Below, in pieces: positions 26,005-34,921 of a DNA stretch of 64,000 nt (position 1 is its first letter; every line of letters begins with the position of its first letter). The notes below the pieces were generated by a model. That model saw only the letters and a list, made by a program, of their open reading frames with translations. It did not search any database and was not told where the DNA came from. The DNA is taken from assembly GCA_013297865.1 (NCBI GenBank), contig JAAFIP010000001.1:310001-374000 (forward strand), in the 5' to 3' direction. Made by a program: the position numbers and the translations under genes. This DNA comes from Polaromonas sp. (lineage in GTDB: Bacteria; Pseudomonadota; Gammaproteobacteria; Burkholderiales; Burkholderiaceae_C).

Positions 26005-27366
26005 ATGCCCATGTCTCGCTTTCCCCGCCTAGACCGCTTTCACCACTTCCAACGCACCGCCCTGTCCAGCGCGCTGGCTGCTGCCTTATTTTCTGCGCCA
26101 GCCATGGCGCAAAACCTCAGCCAGCTGTATGAGTCAGCCCGCGCGTATGACGCCACCTACCAGTCGGCCAAGTCGCAGTACGAAGCCAACCTGGCCAAGG
26201 CCGAGCAGGCCAAGGCAGGCTTGTATCCCACCGCTGGCCTGAGCGCTGGCCTGTCGCGCTCGAATGTCGAAAACAGCAACCCCAGCGCGCAGCGCTCTGC
26301 CACCAGCAACCCCACCTCGCAAAACGCTGCGGTCAGCGCATCGCAGCCGCTGTACCGCCCGGCCAACCGTGCAACGGCTCTTCAGGGCGACAAACAGATT
26401 GAGCTGGCCAAGACCACGCTGGACGTGGCCGAGCAGGACCTGATCGTGCGTGTCAGCCAGGCCTATTTTGACGTGCTGGCCAGCCAGGACAGCCTGGCCT
26501 TTGTCAAGGCACAAAAAGCCGCTGTGGCCGAACAGCTGGCCTCGGCCAAGCGCAACTTTGAGGTAGGCACCTCCACCATCACCGACACGCGCGAAGCCCA
26601 AGCACGTTTTGATCTGGTGATCGCCCAGGAGATTGCCGCCGAGAACGACCTGCGTGTCAAAAAAATCGCGCTTGATCAATTGGTGGGTCAGGCCAACTCC
26701 CAGCCCAAGCCCGTAGCCCTGCCGCTGAGCCTGCCCGCCCCCGTGCCCAATGATGTGAATGCCTGGGTGCTGCAGTCCGAGCAGGACCATCCCAACATCA
26801 AGGCAGCAGTGCTGGCCCTGGACGTGGCCAAGCTGGAAACCGCCAAGGCCGAAGCAGGCCACAAGCCCACGCTGGACGCTACTGCCAGCTACGGCATCAA
26901 CCGCACGCTGAATGTGCCCGGTGCCAACAACCGGGCCAACACGGCCACGGTTGGCCTGGCTTTCAACCTGCCTTTGTTTGCAGGCTTTGCCACGCAAAAC
27001 CGCGTCAAGGAAACCCTGCTGCTCGAAGACAAGGCGCGCAACGACCTGGAGGGCGCCAAGCGCGCCATCGCCCAGGCCACCCGCACAGCCTATTTTGGCG
27101 TGGTCTCCGGTCAGGGCCAGGTCAAGGCGCTCGAAGCCGCCGAAGCCTCCAGCCAGAGCGCGCTGGACGCCAACAAGCTGGGCTACCAAGTGGGCGTGCG
27201 CATCAACATCGACGTGCTCAACAGCCAAAGCCAGCTGTTCCAGACCAAGCGCGATCTGGCCAAGGCACGTTACGACGTGCTGGTGGGCGGCCTCAAGCTG
27301 CGCCAGGCCAATGGCACGCTCAAAGCGCAAGACCTGGATGCCGTCAACGGTTTATTGGCTAAATAA
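26005..27366 (+). CDS. tolC: TolC family outer membrane channel
   Basis: 453 residues from ATG 26005, with GAGG 7 nt upstream; a TTG at 25993 is less likely. A signal peptide (LSSALAAALFSAPAMAQ) precedes the mature start NLSQLYESARAYDATYQSAK, as in TolC. Two repeats of coiled-coil helices with Ala/Glu/Gln bias flank short beta-barrel strands; GVRINIDVLNSQSQLF is the conserved second-repeat hairpin. It would complete the tripartite pump with the upstream RND genes and may also serve type I secretion. A dispersed repeat starts right at its stop codon. Confidence 0.9.
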   Translation: MPMSRFPRLDRFHHFQRTALSSALAAALFSAPAMAQNLSQLYESARAYDATYQSAKSQYEANLAKAEQAKAGLYPTAGLSAGLSRSNVENSNPSAQRSATSNPTSQNAAVSASQPLYRPANRATALQGDKQIELAKTTLDVAEQDLIVRVSQAYFDVLASQDSLAFVKAQKAAVAEQLASAKRNFEVGTSTITDTREAQARFDLVIAQEIAAENDLRVKKIALDQLVGQANSQPKPVALPLSLPAPVPNDVNAWVLQSEQDHPNIKAAVLALDVAKLETAKAEAGHKPTLDATASYGINRTLNVPGANNRANTATVGLAFNLPLFAGFATQNRVKETLLLEDKARNDLEGAKRAIAQATRTAYFGVVSGQGQVKALEAAEASSQSALDANKLGYQVGVRINIDVLNSQSQLFQTKRDLAKARYDVLVGGLKLRQANGTLKAQDLDAVNGLLAK

Positions 27367-27414
27367 GGCTGCAGGCCAATAGAATATCGCGGGGGCAGCT
27401 ATAGTTTATATAGC
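27367..27414 (-). repeat. 48-bp dispersed repeat, copy 3
   Basis: Starts immediately after the tolC stop: GGCTGCAGGCCAATAGAATA then TCGCGGGGGCAGC and a TATAGC end. The position suggests a role as, or insertion into, the 3' end of the tolC transcript. Confidence 0.9.
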
Positions 27415-27531
27415 ACCTGCTGATCCCTGCCCCACATTGAGGATTTCGAAACACCGCTGCAGAAGTCCGCTGCCTGCGGCTGCATAATTGCGTGGATAAG
27501 TTATCCGATTTCCCAACCAAGAGAGACACAC

Positions 27532-29457
27532 ATGGCCAAAGACTTCAGTGCAATGGAAGACAGCAACACCTCGTCCAACCCCAGCATCCACGAGGTCAGC
27601 CACCCGGCCCGGCGCACCCTGCTCGGCTGGGGCGCGGGCGCAGCAGCCAGCGCACTGCTGGCCCCCCTGCTGGCTGCGTGTGCGTCCCCCTCAAACTCCG
27701 CCAGCTCAGGCCCACGCATCAGCTTCAAGCCCATACCGATCGACACCACCGACCGCCTGGTCGTACCCGAGGGCTACGTAGCCAGCGCCTTGGCGGCATG
27801 GGGCGAACCCATCGGCGTGCCGGGCAATATGCCCAGTTTCAAAATGGATGGCAGCAACAGCGCTGCCGACCAGTCTGTACAAATGGGCATGCACCATGAC
27901 GGTTTGCATTTTTATGCACTGCCCGGTGCCCGCAGCGGCCTGCTGGTGATGAACCATGAATACACCGACGACGGCCTTTTGCATGTGGGCGGCATGGACA
28001 ACTGGAGCGCCGACAAAGTGCGCAAGGCCCAGGCGGCGCATGGCATCAGCGTGATTGAAGTGCAGCAGTCAGGTGACAGCTGGAGCATGGTGCGGCCCAG
28101 CCGCCTGGCCCGGCGCTTCACGGCAAGCACACCGTTTGCCATCGGCGGCCCCTGCCGTGGCCACGCCATGATGCGCACCGCTGACGACCCGCGCGGCGAA
28201 ACCATTTTGGGCACGCTGAACAACTGCGCCAGCGGCAAAACCCCTTGGGGCACCTACCTCAGCGGCGAAGAGAACTTTGCGTTTTATTTCAGCAATACCG
28301 ATGACAGCAACGCCCACCAGAAACGCTGGGGCCTGCGCAAAGACAGCTGGACCCGCTGGGCCGAGCACGATGCGCGCTTTGACATCAGCAAAACGCCCAA
28401 CGAACCCAACCGCTTTGGCTGGGTGGTCGAGGTGGACCCGATGGACCCCACCAGCACCCCCATCAAGCGCACCGCGCTGGGCCGCGCTGCGCACGAGGGC
28501 GCGTGGGTAGCGGTCACCAAAGACCAGCGCGCCGTGGTCTACAGCGGTGAAGATGCACGCAACGAATACATCTACAAATTCGTCAGCCGCGATGCCATCA
28601 AACCCGCCAGTGGCACTCTCACCCAAGCCCAGGCCAACCGCGAACTGCTCGACCACGGCACCCTCTATGTGGCCAAATTCAATGCTGATGGCAGCGGCCA
28701 ATGGCTGCCGCTGGTGCACGGCCAGGGGCCTTTGACAGCGGCCAACGGCTTTGCCGACCAGGGCGAGGTGCTGATCAAAGCCCGCCAGGCCAGCGACCTG
28801 CTGGGTGCCACCAAAATGGACCGCCCCGAGTGGCTGGCCATCGACCCGAGCAATGGCTGGGTGTATTGCACGCTCACCAACAACAGCTCACGCGGTCAGC
28901 CAGGCCAACCCGCAGTAGACGCGGCCAACCCGCGTGCCAACAACGTGATGGGCCAGATCATCCGCTGGAAAGACACGGGCGACTTTGATGGGGCCACCAT
29001 GCAGTGGAACCACCTGGTGCTGGCCGGTGACCCGGCGGCCCAGCGCCTTGAAGCCAAAGGCAATATCAAGGGCGACCTCTTTGCCTGCGCCGACGGCCTG
29101 GCCTTTGACGCGCGTGGCACGCTGTGGGTGCAGACCGACATGCATGCCAGCCAGATGTACAAAGGCGAGCTGGTCAACATGGGCAGCAACCAGATGCTGG
29201 CCTGCGACACCGCCACAGGCGAGATGCGCCGCTTTCTGACGGGCCCAGTCAACTGCGAGATCACCGGAGTGACCTGGAGCCCCGATGGGCGCACCATGTT
29301 CATCAACATCCAGCACCCCGGAGAGAACGCCTCGGACCGCAGCGACCCGAAGGACCCAGCCAAGTTCTCCAACTGGCCCGACTACGCGCCAGGCGGCAGG
29401 CCACGGTCGTCTACGGTGGTGATCCGCAAGAAAGACGGTGGCGTGATTGGGACCTGA
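27532..29457 (+). CDS. phoX: PhoX family phosphatase (DUF839)
   Basis: 641 residues. A twin-arginine signal is visible (ARRTLLGWGAG then AAASALLAPLLAACASPS), with a lipobox-like LAAC, so the protein is exported folded and possibly lipidated. Family landmarks include VPEGYVASALAAWGEP, LVMNHEYTDDGLLH near residue 140, GTYLSGEENF and the iron/calcium-ligand stretches (WLAIDPSNGWVYCTLTN). PhoX enzymes are Ca/Fe-dependent alkaline phosphatases that release phosphate in the periplasm. No Pho box was recognised in the 165-bp upstream region. It converges on ntrC with 2 bp between the stops. Confidence 0.85.
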   Translation: MAKDFSAMEDSNTSSNPSIHEVSHPARRTLLGWGAGAAASALLAPLLAACASPSNSASSGPRISFKPIPIDTTDRLVVPEGYVASALAAWGEPIGVPGNMPSFKMDGSNSAADQSVQMGMHHDGLHFYALPGARSGLLVMNHEYTDDGLLHVGGMDNWSADKVRKAQAAHGISVIEVQQSGDSWSMVRPSRLARRFTASTPFAIGGPCRGHAMMRTADDPRGETILGTLNNCASGKTPWGTYLSGEENFAFYFSNTDDSNAHQKRWGLRKDSWTRWAEHDARFDISKTPNEPNRFGWVVEVDPMDPTSTPIKRTALGRAAHEGAWVAVTKDQRAVVYSGEDARNEYIYKFVSRDAIKPASGTLTQAQANRELLDHGTLYVAKFNADGSGQWLPLVHGQGPLTAANGFADQGEVLIKARQASDLLGATKMDRPEWLAIDPSNGWVYCTLTNNSSRGQPGQPAVDAANPRANNVMGQIIRWKDTGDFDGATMQWNHLVLAGDPAAQRLEAKGNIKGDLFACADGLAFDARGTLWVQTDMHASQMYKGELVNMGSNQMLACDTATGEMRRFLTGPVNCEITGVTWSPDGRTMFINIQHPGENASDRSDPKDPAKFSNWPDYAPGGRPRSSTVVIRKKDGGVIGT

Positions 29458-29459
29458 GG

Positions 29460-31025
29460 TTAGTCCAGCCCCAGCTCCTGGATCTTGCGGGTGATGGTGT
29501 TGCGGCCAATGCCCAGCTTGACCGCTGCTTCAATGCGGCGGCCACGCGTGGTGGACAGCGCGGCGGCAATGAGCTGACGCTCAAAGCGCTGGGTAAGCTG
29601 ATCCCACACATCGCCCTGGTCTTTGGCCAAGAGGCGCAATGCCTCTGCGGTCAGGTCGCTCTCCCACGCGCCGTTGGCGGGCGGCATGCTGATGGGGGCG
29701 GACGAAGCGGTGGCATGGCTGCGCTCTTCAGGGCTGGCCGTGGACACCGGTTTTTCAGAGGATAACAGGCCGCCAGGCGAATGAAATACCGCGGGAGCAG
29801 CTATATTTTTAGTAGCATCAACAGGCAAATGTGCAGCCTGGGCGCTGGCCTCGCCCAACACCTCGGGCGGCAGGTCTTTCACATCAATCACCTGCGCAGG
29901 CGCCATCACGGTGAGCCAATGGCAGACGTTTTCCAGCTGGCGCACGTTGCCCGGGAAGTTGAAATGCGACAGGCGCTCCAGCGCGGCTGGCGAGATGCGC
30001 TTGGGCTCCACGCCCAGCTGCTTGGCCGACTGCTGCAGAAAATGTTTGGTCAGCGCAGGTACGTCTTCGCGGCGCTCGCGCAGCGCAGGCAGGCGCAGAC
30101 GGATGACGTTGAGGCGGTGAAACAGGTCTTCGCGAAAGCTGCCGTCCTGCACTTTTTTCTCCAGATCCTGGTGGGTAGCGGCAATCACGCGCACATTGGC
30201 CTTCACAGCGCTGTGGCCACCGACGCGGTAAAAGCTGCCATCAGAGAGCACGCGTAGCAGCCGCGTCTGCAGGTCAAAAGGCATATCACCAATCTCGTCG
30301 AGAAACAGCGTGCCCGCGTCAGCCTGCTCAAAACGGCCCCGGCGCATGGTCTGCGCTCCGGTGAAGGCCCCGCGCTCGTGACCAAACAGCTCACTCTCCA
30401 GCAGGTCCTTGGGGATGGCCGCGGTGTTGATGGCCACAAACGGCCCGTGCGCGCGCGAAGAATGCTTGTGCAATGCCTTGGCCACCAGCTCTTTGCCGCT
30501 GCCCGACTCGCCAGTGATCATCACCGTGACATTGCTTTGCGACAGGCGCCCTATTGCACGGAACACGTCCTGCATGGCTGGGGCCTGGCCCAGCATTTCG
30601 GGCGTTGCCGTCATGGCCTCGATAGCCACGTCTTCGCGCTGGCTTTCTTCCACTGCGCGGCGGATCAGCTCCACGGCTTTGGAAATGTCAAAGGGCTTGG
30701 GCAGGTATTCAAACGCGCCGCGCTGGAAGGCATTGACGGCGCTGTCCAGGTCGCTGAAAGCGGTCATGATGATGATGGGCAGGCCGGGGTGCTTTTCTTT
30801 CACCTTGGTCAGCAGGTCCAAGCCCGAGCCGCCCGGCATGCGGATGTCGCTGACCAGCACCTGGGGCGGCAGGTTCTCGGCGTCGTTGTCGTCGGTGTTG
30901 CCTAAAGCGGTCAGCAGGTCGCGCGGGTTGGTGAAGCTGCGTGTGGGCAGGTCTTCGCGCAGCAGCGCCTTTTCCAGCACGAAGCGGATGGACTGGTCAT
31001 CGTCTACGATCCAAATGGGCTTCAT
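29460..31025 (-). CDS. ntrC: Nitrogen regulation response regulator NtrC (NR(I))
   Basis: 521 residues from ATG 31025, preceded by a GAGGAAC site. Receiver domain with the phosphorylatable Asp60 ([13 protein letters not shown]), sigma-54 AAA+ domain with Walker [10 protein letters not shown], the GAFTGA loop that contacts sigma-54, and GEIG-type Walker B ([12 protein letters not shown]), then a Fis-type HTH near the C-terminus ([20 protein letters not shown]). It activates glnA and other nitrogen genes with NtrB. Between the AAA+ and HTH domains lies an unusually long linker (about residues 395-450) that contains an in-frame copy of the dispersed repeat encoding [13 protein letters not shown]. 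Confidence 0.95.
   Translation of the reverse strand: MKPIWIVDDDQSIRFVLEKALLREDLPTRSFTNPRDLLTALGNTDDNDAENLPPQVLVSDIRMPGGSGLDLLTKVKEKHPGLPIIIMTAFSDLDSAVNAFQRGAFEYLPKPFDISKAVELIRRAVEESQREDVAIEAMTATPEMLGQAPAMQDVFRAIGRLSQSNVTVMITGESGSGKELVAKALHKHSSRAHGPFVAINTAAIPKDLLESELFGHERGAFTGAQTMRRGRFEQADAGTLFLDEIGDMPFDLQTRLLRVLSDGSFYRVGGHSAVKANVRVIAATHQDLEKKVQDGSFREDLFHRLNVIRLRLPALRERREDVPALTKHFLQQSAKQLGVEPKRISPAALERLSHFNFPGNVRQLENVCHWLTVMAPAQVIDVKDLPPEVLGEASAQAAHLPVDATKNIAAPAVFHSPGGLLSSEKPVSTASPEERSHATASSAPISMPPANGAWESDLTAEALRLLAKDQGDVWDQLTQRFERQLIAAALSTTRGRRIEAAVKLGIGRNTITRKIQELGLD
29769..29816 (+). repeat. 48-bp dispersed repeat, copy 4 (inside ntrC)
   Basis: A divergent copy (AATGAAATACCGCGGGAGCA) inside the linker of NtrC. 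On the coding strand it is read as [16 protein letters not shown] without a stop. Confidence 0.85.
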
Positions 31026-31066
31026 ATGCTGTTCCTCAGGTCCTGTGTATATTGTGTCACTGCAGG

Positions 31067-32140
31067 TCAATGCAGTGGTATCGAAATCTTGAATTCTGTG
31101 CGTCCGCTTTGACTTTCGCACTCAATCAATCCGTCATGCTGCTGAACAAAGGTTTGTGCCAATGTCAGCCCCAATCCAGAACCCCCTTCCCTGCCCGACA
31201 CCAGCGGATAGAAAATGCGGTCCCTGATCTCATCCGGTATACCCGGCCCGTTGTCCATAACATGCAATTCCAGTGCCAATCTATAGCGGCGCTTGCCAAA
31301 AGTAACTTGGCGGGCCACACGCGTCTTGAAGGTGATGCACGCATCGCCTGCGGCCATGCGATCACCCAGCACCTGCGCGGCGTTGTGCGCGATGTTGAGC
31401 ACAGCCTGGATAAGCTGCTCTTTGTCGCCACGAAAATCGGGAATCGAGGTGTCATAGTCGCGCACGACGCGCAGGCCTTTGGGAAACTCCGCCACGATCA
31501 GCGAACGCACCCGCTCGCACACCTCGTGGATGTTCACATCGGCCACCACATGGGGCTTGCGGTGCGGTGCCAGCAGCCGGTCCACCAAGGTTTGCAATCG
31601 GTCTGCTTCGTGGATGATGACCTGGGTGTATTCGGTCAGTTCCTTGCTCTCCAGCTCCAGCTGCAGCAGCTGCGCCGCACCGCGGATACCCCCCAGGGGG
31701 TTTTTGATTTCGTGGGCCAGATTGCGGATCAGCTCCTTGTTGGCCTGCGCCTGGTCCAGATAGCGCTCTTCGCGGTCCAGCTTGGTCTGCTGCTGCAGCG
31801 GCAGCATCTCGACAATCACCTCACGCGTGCGCTCGGTGTGCGCGATGATGACATGCACGGGGATGGGCTCAGCGCCTGTTTTTCTCAGCAAGGCGTCATA
31901 GCGCAGGGTGGCAAAGGCGTTGCTGGCCACGCCGTCCAGCGCCAGCTCCAGGGCGTGAGGCTCGACAAAGTGCTCGGCCAGCAAGCCCCCTTCAATACTG
32001 CGCCGCGAGCTGCCCAGCGCGTCTTCCAGCGCAGCATTGGCAAACTGCACGGTGCCGCGCAGGTCTACCACCGCGACCAGTGTGGCAAGGGCATCTAAGG
32101 CCTGATGCTGCGGCGGATGGTTTGTCTCTGGGGTGTTCAA
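31067..32140 (-). CDS. ntrB: Nitrogen sensor histidine kinase NtrB (NR(II))
   Basis: About 357 residues if the TTG at 32140 is used (LNTPETNHPP). A longer frame reaches 32254 but would run through the terminator of the upstream gene, so it was rejected. PAS-like domain at the N-terminus (LVAVVDLRGTVQFANAALED), H-box LAHEIKNPLGGIRGAAQLL with the phosphorylated His, N-box (AVLNIAHNAAQVL) and G boxes (DNGPGIPDEI, GREGGSGLGL). It phosphorylates or dephosphorylates NtrC according to nitrogen status and PII. It is 41 bp upstream of ntrC. Confidence 0.92.
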   Translation of the reverse strand: MNTPETNHPPQHQALDALATLVAVVDLRGTVQFANAALEDALGSSRRSIEGGLLAEHFVEPHALELALDGVASNAFATLRYDALLRKTGAEPIPVHVIIAHTERTREVIVEMLPLQQQTKLDREERYLDQAQANKELIRNLAHEIKNPLGGIRGAAQLLQLELESKELTEYTQVIIHEADRLQTLVDRLLAPHRKPHVVADVNIHEVCERVRSLIVAEFPKGLRVVRDYDTSIPDFRGDKEQLIQAVLNIAHNAAQVLGDRMAAGDACITFKTRVARQVTFGKRRYRLALELHVMDNGPGIPDEIRDRIFYPLVSGREGGSGLGLTLAQTFVQQHDGLIECESQSGRTEFKISIPLH

Positions 32141-32210
32141 GTCAGTATCGTAGCAAGCTATGGGCCAATTCGGTGCAAACGACCTGGCAGCCCATGGCTG
32201 AGCCTGCGCC

Positions 32211-32241
32211 CAAAAAACAAAGAGCCCGTAAACGGGCTCTT
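32211..32241 (-). terminator. Rho-independent terminator after the DUF4124 gene
   Basis: A 9-bp perfect stem (AAGAGCCCG and complement, 32220-32228 and 32233-32241) with a 4-nt loop is followed on the minus strand by a run of six T (32212-32217 region). It separates the DUF4124 gene from ntrB. Confidence 0.85.
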
Positions 32242-32262
32242 GGACGCTAGGCACGGGCCGAT

Positions 32263-32859
32263 TTACTGGACGCGGGCCACCGGGATACGGCTGAGCTCAC
32301 GCTTGATGCCAGCGATGTCGCTGTCATTGCGGGCGATATTGGCTTTCATCTCGGCCACGCGGTCGAGGTATTTTTGGTAATTGCGGCTTTCGTCACCGCG
32401 TTTTTCCGGCTCACCGTTGTTGTACTCTTTCAGCAGCTCGGCCTGTTTGGTTTCGGCTTTTTTCAGCTCTGACTCCAGGATGGAGCGCGAGTCTGAGTCG
32501 CGCGAGCGCTGCTCTGCGCCATCAATGCGGCTGCCTGCCTGCGGCGCATTGGCCACGCGCACAGGGGCGGACGGGCCAGCAGCAGCAGCAGGTGCGGCAG
32601 GCGCTGCGCCTGCGTTTTGCACGCGGGTGCCCTGGATAACGGTGACATTGCCGCCGGTGAGCGGTGTGCAGCCCAGGCGGTCAGCCTCTACTTTGTCGTC
32701 CGTGAAATGGGTGGTGCCGTTGACCGAAGGGCAGCGGTAGGCGGTCTTGACCTGCGCATGCGCCATGCTGGCCATAAGCAGCGCAGGCAGCGCCAGTGTG
32801 GCGGCCACACGCACGGCACCAACACGCGACAGGGATAAAAAGTGCTTCATATCATTCAT
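32263..32859 (-). CDS. DUF4124 domain exported protein
   Basis: 198 residues from ATG 32859, chosen for GGAG 6 nt upstream; a longer frame to 32949 extends into the terminator region of glnA. A signal peptide (VAATLALPALLMASMAHA) is followed by the DUF4124 stretch VKTAYRCPSVNGTTHFTDDK at about 40-60, an Ala/Pro-rich linker, and a charged helical C-terminal segment (RSILESELKKAETKQAELLK) likely to form a coiled coil. The function is unknown. It is consistently found between glnA and ntrBC in related betaproteobacteria, but a role in nitrogen control is not established. Confidence 0.8.
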   Translation of the reverse strand: MNDMKHFLSLSRVGAVRVAATLALPALLMASMAHAQVKTAYRCPSVNGTTHFTDDKVEADRLGCTPLTGGNVTVIQGTRVQNAGAAPAAPAAAAGPSAPVRVANAPQAGSRIDGAEQRSRDSDSRSILESELKKAETKQAELLKEYNNGEPEKRGDESRNYQKYLDRVAEMKANIARNDSDIAGIKRELSRIPVARVQ

Positions 32860-32947
32860 ACAAGCTCCGAGATTGCTGCAATCAAAGGCTGGTCTGACAG
32901 TATGACGTAAATTATCAGAAACATCAAATAACTTGTTGTCACAAAAC

Positions 32948-32977
32948 AAAAAAGGACGATACCAATCGTCCTTTTTT
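32948..32977. terminator. Bidirectional terminator after glnA
   Basis: A perfect 13-bp inverted repeat, AAAAAAGGACGAT, loop ACCA, ATCGTCCTTTTTT. It has U-tracts in both directions and serves glnA (minus strand), about 50 bp after its stop codon. Confidence 0.9.
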
Positions 32978-33030
32978 GCGTGATACTGTAATTAATTACA
33001 GACCAAATACTTCCTAAGTACTCTGTGCGA

Positions 33031-34449
33031 TTACAGAGAATAGTACATGTCAAACTCGATCGGATGGGTGGTCATGCGGAAACGCGTGACTTCCTGCATC
33101 TTGAGTTCGATGTAAGCGTCGATCATGCTGTCGGTGAACACACCGCCCTTGGTCAGGAAGCTGCGGCCCTTGTCCAGGTAGTCCAGCGCCTGGTCCAGGC
33201 TGTGGCATACGGTTGGCACTTTTGCATCTTCCTCGGGAGGCAGATGGTACAGGTCCTTGGTGGCGGCTTCGCCGGGGTGGATCTTGTTTTCCACGCCGTC
33301 CAGGCCAGCCATCATCAAGGCCGCAAAGCCGAGGTAGGGGTTCATCAATGGATCGGGGAAACGGGCCTCGATACGGCGGGCTTTGTCGCTGGCCACATAC
33401 GGGATGCGGATCGAGGCAGAGCGGTTGCGTGAGGAGTAAGCCAGTTTGACCGGAGCCTCAAAGCCAGGTACCAGGCGCTTGTAGCTGTTGGTGCCGGGGT
33501 TGGTGATGGCGTTCAGAGCACGGGCGTGCTTGATGATGCCGCCGATGTAGTACAGCGCAAAGTCAGACAGGCCTGCGTAGCCGTTGCCTGCGAACAGGTT
33601 TTTGCCGTCTTTCCAGATCGACTGGTGCACGTGCATGCCGGAGCCGTTGTCGCCAACGATAGGCTTGGGCATGAAGGTAGCGGTTTTGCCATAAGCGTGG
33701 GCTACGTTCTGCACCACATATTTGAGCAGGATGGTCCAGTCAGCGCGCTGCACCAGGGTGGAGAACTTGGTGCCGATTTCGTTTTGGCCAGCGCCTGCCA
33801 CTTCGTGGTGGAACACTTCCACTGGGATGCCCAGGGATTCGAGAATCAGCGACATCTCGGCGCGCATGTCTTGCGTGCTGTCGACTGGTGGCACGGGGAA
33901 GTAGCCGCCCTTGACGGTTGGACGGTGGCCTTTGTTGCCGCCTTCCATTTTCTTGGAGCTGTTCCATGGGGCCTCTTGTTCGTCGATCTTGACGAAAGAG
34001 CCGCTCATGTCAGCGCCCCAACGCACGTCGTCGAAGATGAAGAATTCTGGCTCGGGGCCAAAGTAGGCGGTGTCGCCCATGCCGGAGGCCTTGAGGTAGG
34101 CTTCAGCGCGCTTGGCGATCGAACGTGGGTCGCGGTCATAGGCCTTGCCGTCGCCTGGCTCAAGCACGTCGCAGCTCAGGAACAGGGTGGTTTCTTCGAA
34201 GAAAGGGTCGATGTTGGCGGTGTTGGCATCGGGCATGAGCAACATGTCGGATGCTTCGATACCTTTCCAGCCAGCGATGGATGAGCCGTCAAAGGCGTGG
34301 CCTTCGGTGAACTTGCCTTCGTCGAAGTGAGACACAGGCACGGATACGTGCTGCTCTTTGCCTTTGGTATCGGTGAAGCGGAAGTCAACGAATTTGACTT
34401 CATTGTCCTTCACCATTTTCATTACGTCTGCGACGGTCTTGGCCATCAA
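33031..34449 (-). CDS. glnA: Glutamine synthetase type I
   Basis: 472 residues, the usual length for GS-I-beta. It shows the ATP/metal-binding segments ([41 protein letters not shown]), the [17 protein letters not shown] loop, and the adenylylation Tyr in DLYHLPPEE (about residue 401), indicating control by GlnE. It makes glutamine from glutamate, ammonia and ATP in the cytoplasm. Its upstream region carries a sigma-54 promoter and two NtrC boxes, fitting its divergent-downstream partners ntrB and ntrC on the same strand. It ends at a strong terminator. Confidence 0.97.
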   Translation of the reverse strand: MMAKTVADVMKMVKDNEVKFVDFRFTDTKGKEQHVSVPVSHFDEGKFTEGHAFDGSSIAGWKGIEASDMLLMPDANTANIDPFFEETTLFLSCDVLEPGDGKAYDRDPRSIAKRAEAYLKASGMGDTAYFGPEPEFFIFDDVRWGADMSGSFVKIDEQEAPWNSSKKMEGGNKGHRPTVKGGYFPVPPVDSTQDMRAEMSLILESLGIPVEVFHHEVAGAGQNEIGTKFSTLVQRADWTILLKYVVQNVAHAYGKTATFMPKPIVGDNGSGMHVHQSIWKDGKNLFAGNGYAGLSDFALYYIGGIIKHARALNAITNPGTNSYKRLVPGFEAPVKLAYSSRNRSASIRIPYVASDKARRIEARFPDPLMNPYLGFAALMMAGLDGVENKIHPGEAATKDLYHLPPEEDAKVPTVCHSLDQALDYLDKGRSFLTKGGVFTDSMIDAYIELKMQEVTRFRMTTHPIEFDMYYSL

Positions 34450-34509
34450 GTGCTCCTGGTTGGTTGGATGAAAAAAATATGCGAGGTTTTTGCTCTCAGC
34501 TCGACTGTA

Positions 34510-34525
34510 TGCACAATACGTGCCA
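34510..34525 (-). promoter_or_regulatory. Sigma-54 promoter of glnA
   Basis: The minus strand reads TGGCACGTATTGTGCA, with the -24 GG and -12 GC dinucleotides at the required 10-nt spacing (consensus TGGCACGN4TTGC). The start codon lies about 60 bp downstream. Confidence 0.85.
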
Positions 34526-34616
34526 CATAACAGTGCAAGAAAAGCGCGACACGAAACTCTCGATTGTGCGCGATTTTTCAGCTACTTTGCGTGCTCAGAT
34601 ACTCATGTTTAGATTA

Positions 34617-34633
34617 TGCACCACGATAGTGCA
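34617..34633. promoter_or_regulatory. NtrC binding site 1
   Basis: TGCACCACGATAGTGCA, a 17-bp match to the NtrC consensus TGCACCN5TGGTGCA. Centre about 125-130 bp upstream of the predicted glnA transcription start. Confidence 0.85.
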
Positions 34634-34634
34634 A

Positions 34635-34651
34635 TGCATTATTTTGGTGCA
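34635..34651. promoter_or_regulatory. NtrC binding site 2
   Basis: TGCATTATTTTGGTGCA, a second 17-bp NtrC-type box 18 bp (centre to centre) from the first; the pair forms a strong enhancer for glnA. Confidence 0.85.
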
Positions 34652-34921
34652 TATGCAGTTGCGCTACACATCGGTGCGCTGCTGGGTGATTGCTGGATAA
34701 GCAAATCCCTACCTATCGAGCCCAGATTCTACGCGGTCACTGTGCTCGAAAAGCTTGAAAAACCAGGCTCACATTGGATTTTGACCACTCCAGTTTGGCA
34801 GCCCAAGCTCATCGCCAAAGATGGAATTGCGCAACACAGAACGCTCTGGATACATTAATTAACGTATTGTTTTAAAAAGTGCTGATAAATTCCAGCGAGT
34901 TTTATTCAAACGACTTACATC

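Larger units (their letters stand above)
34450..34921. other. Regulatory region between glnA and the G8-domain gene
   Basis: 472 bp. Its glnA-proximal half has the sigma-54 promoter (34510-34525) and NtrC sites (34617-34651). The half near 34700-34921 contains no feature I can name; the promoter of the divergent lipoprotein gene presumably lies there (AT-rich around 34855-34910). Confidence 0.75.

Noticed and set aside
26134-27330. 398-residue minus-strand open frame opposite tolC
   Set aside because: Composition is that of an antisense frame; the plus strand is an unambiguous TolC.
32141-32254. N-terminal extension of NtrB to 32254
   Set aside because: It would run through the rho-independent terminator at 32211-32241 and adds sequence unlike the family.
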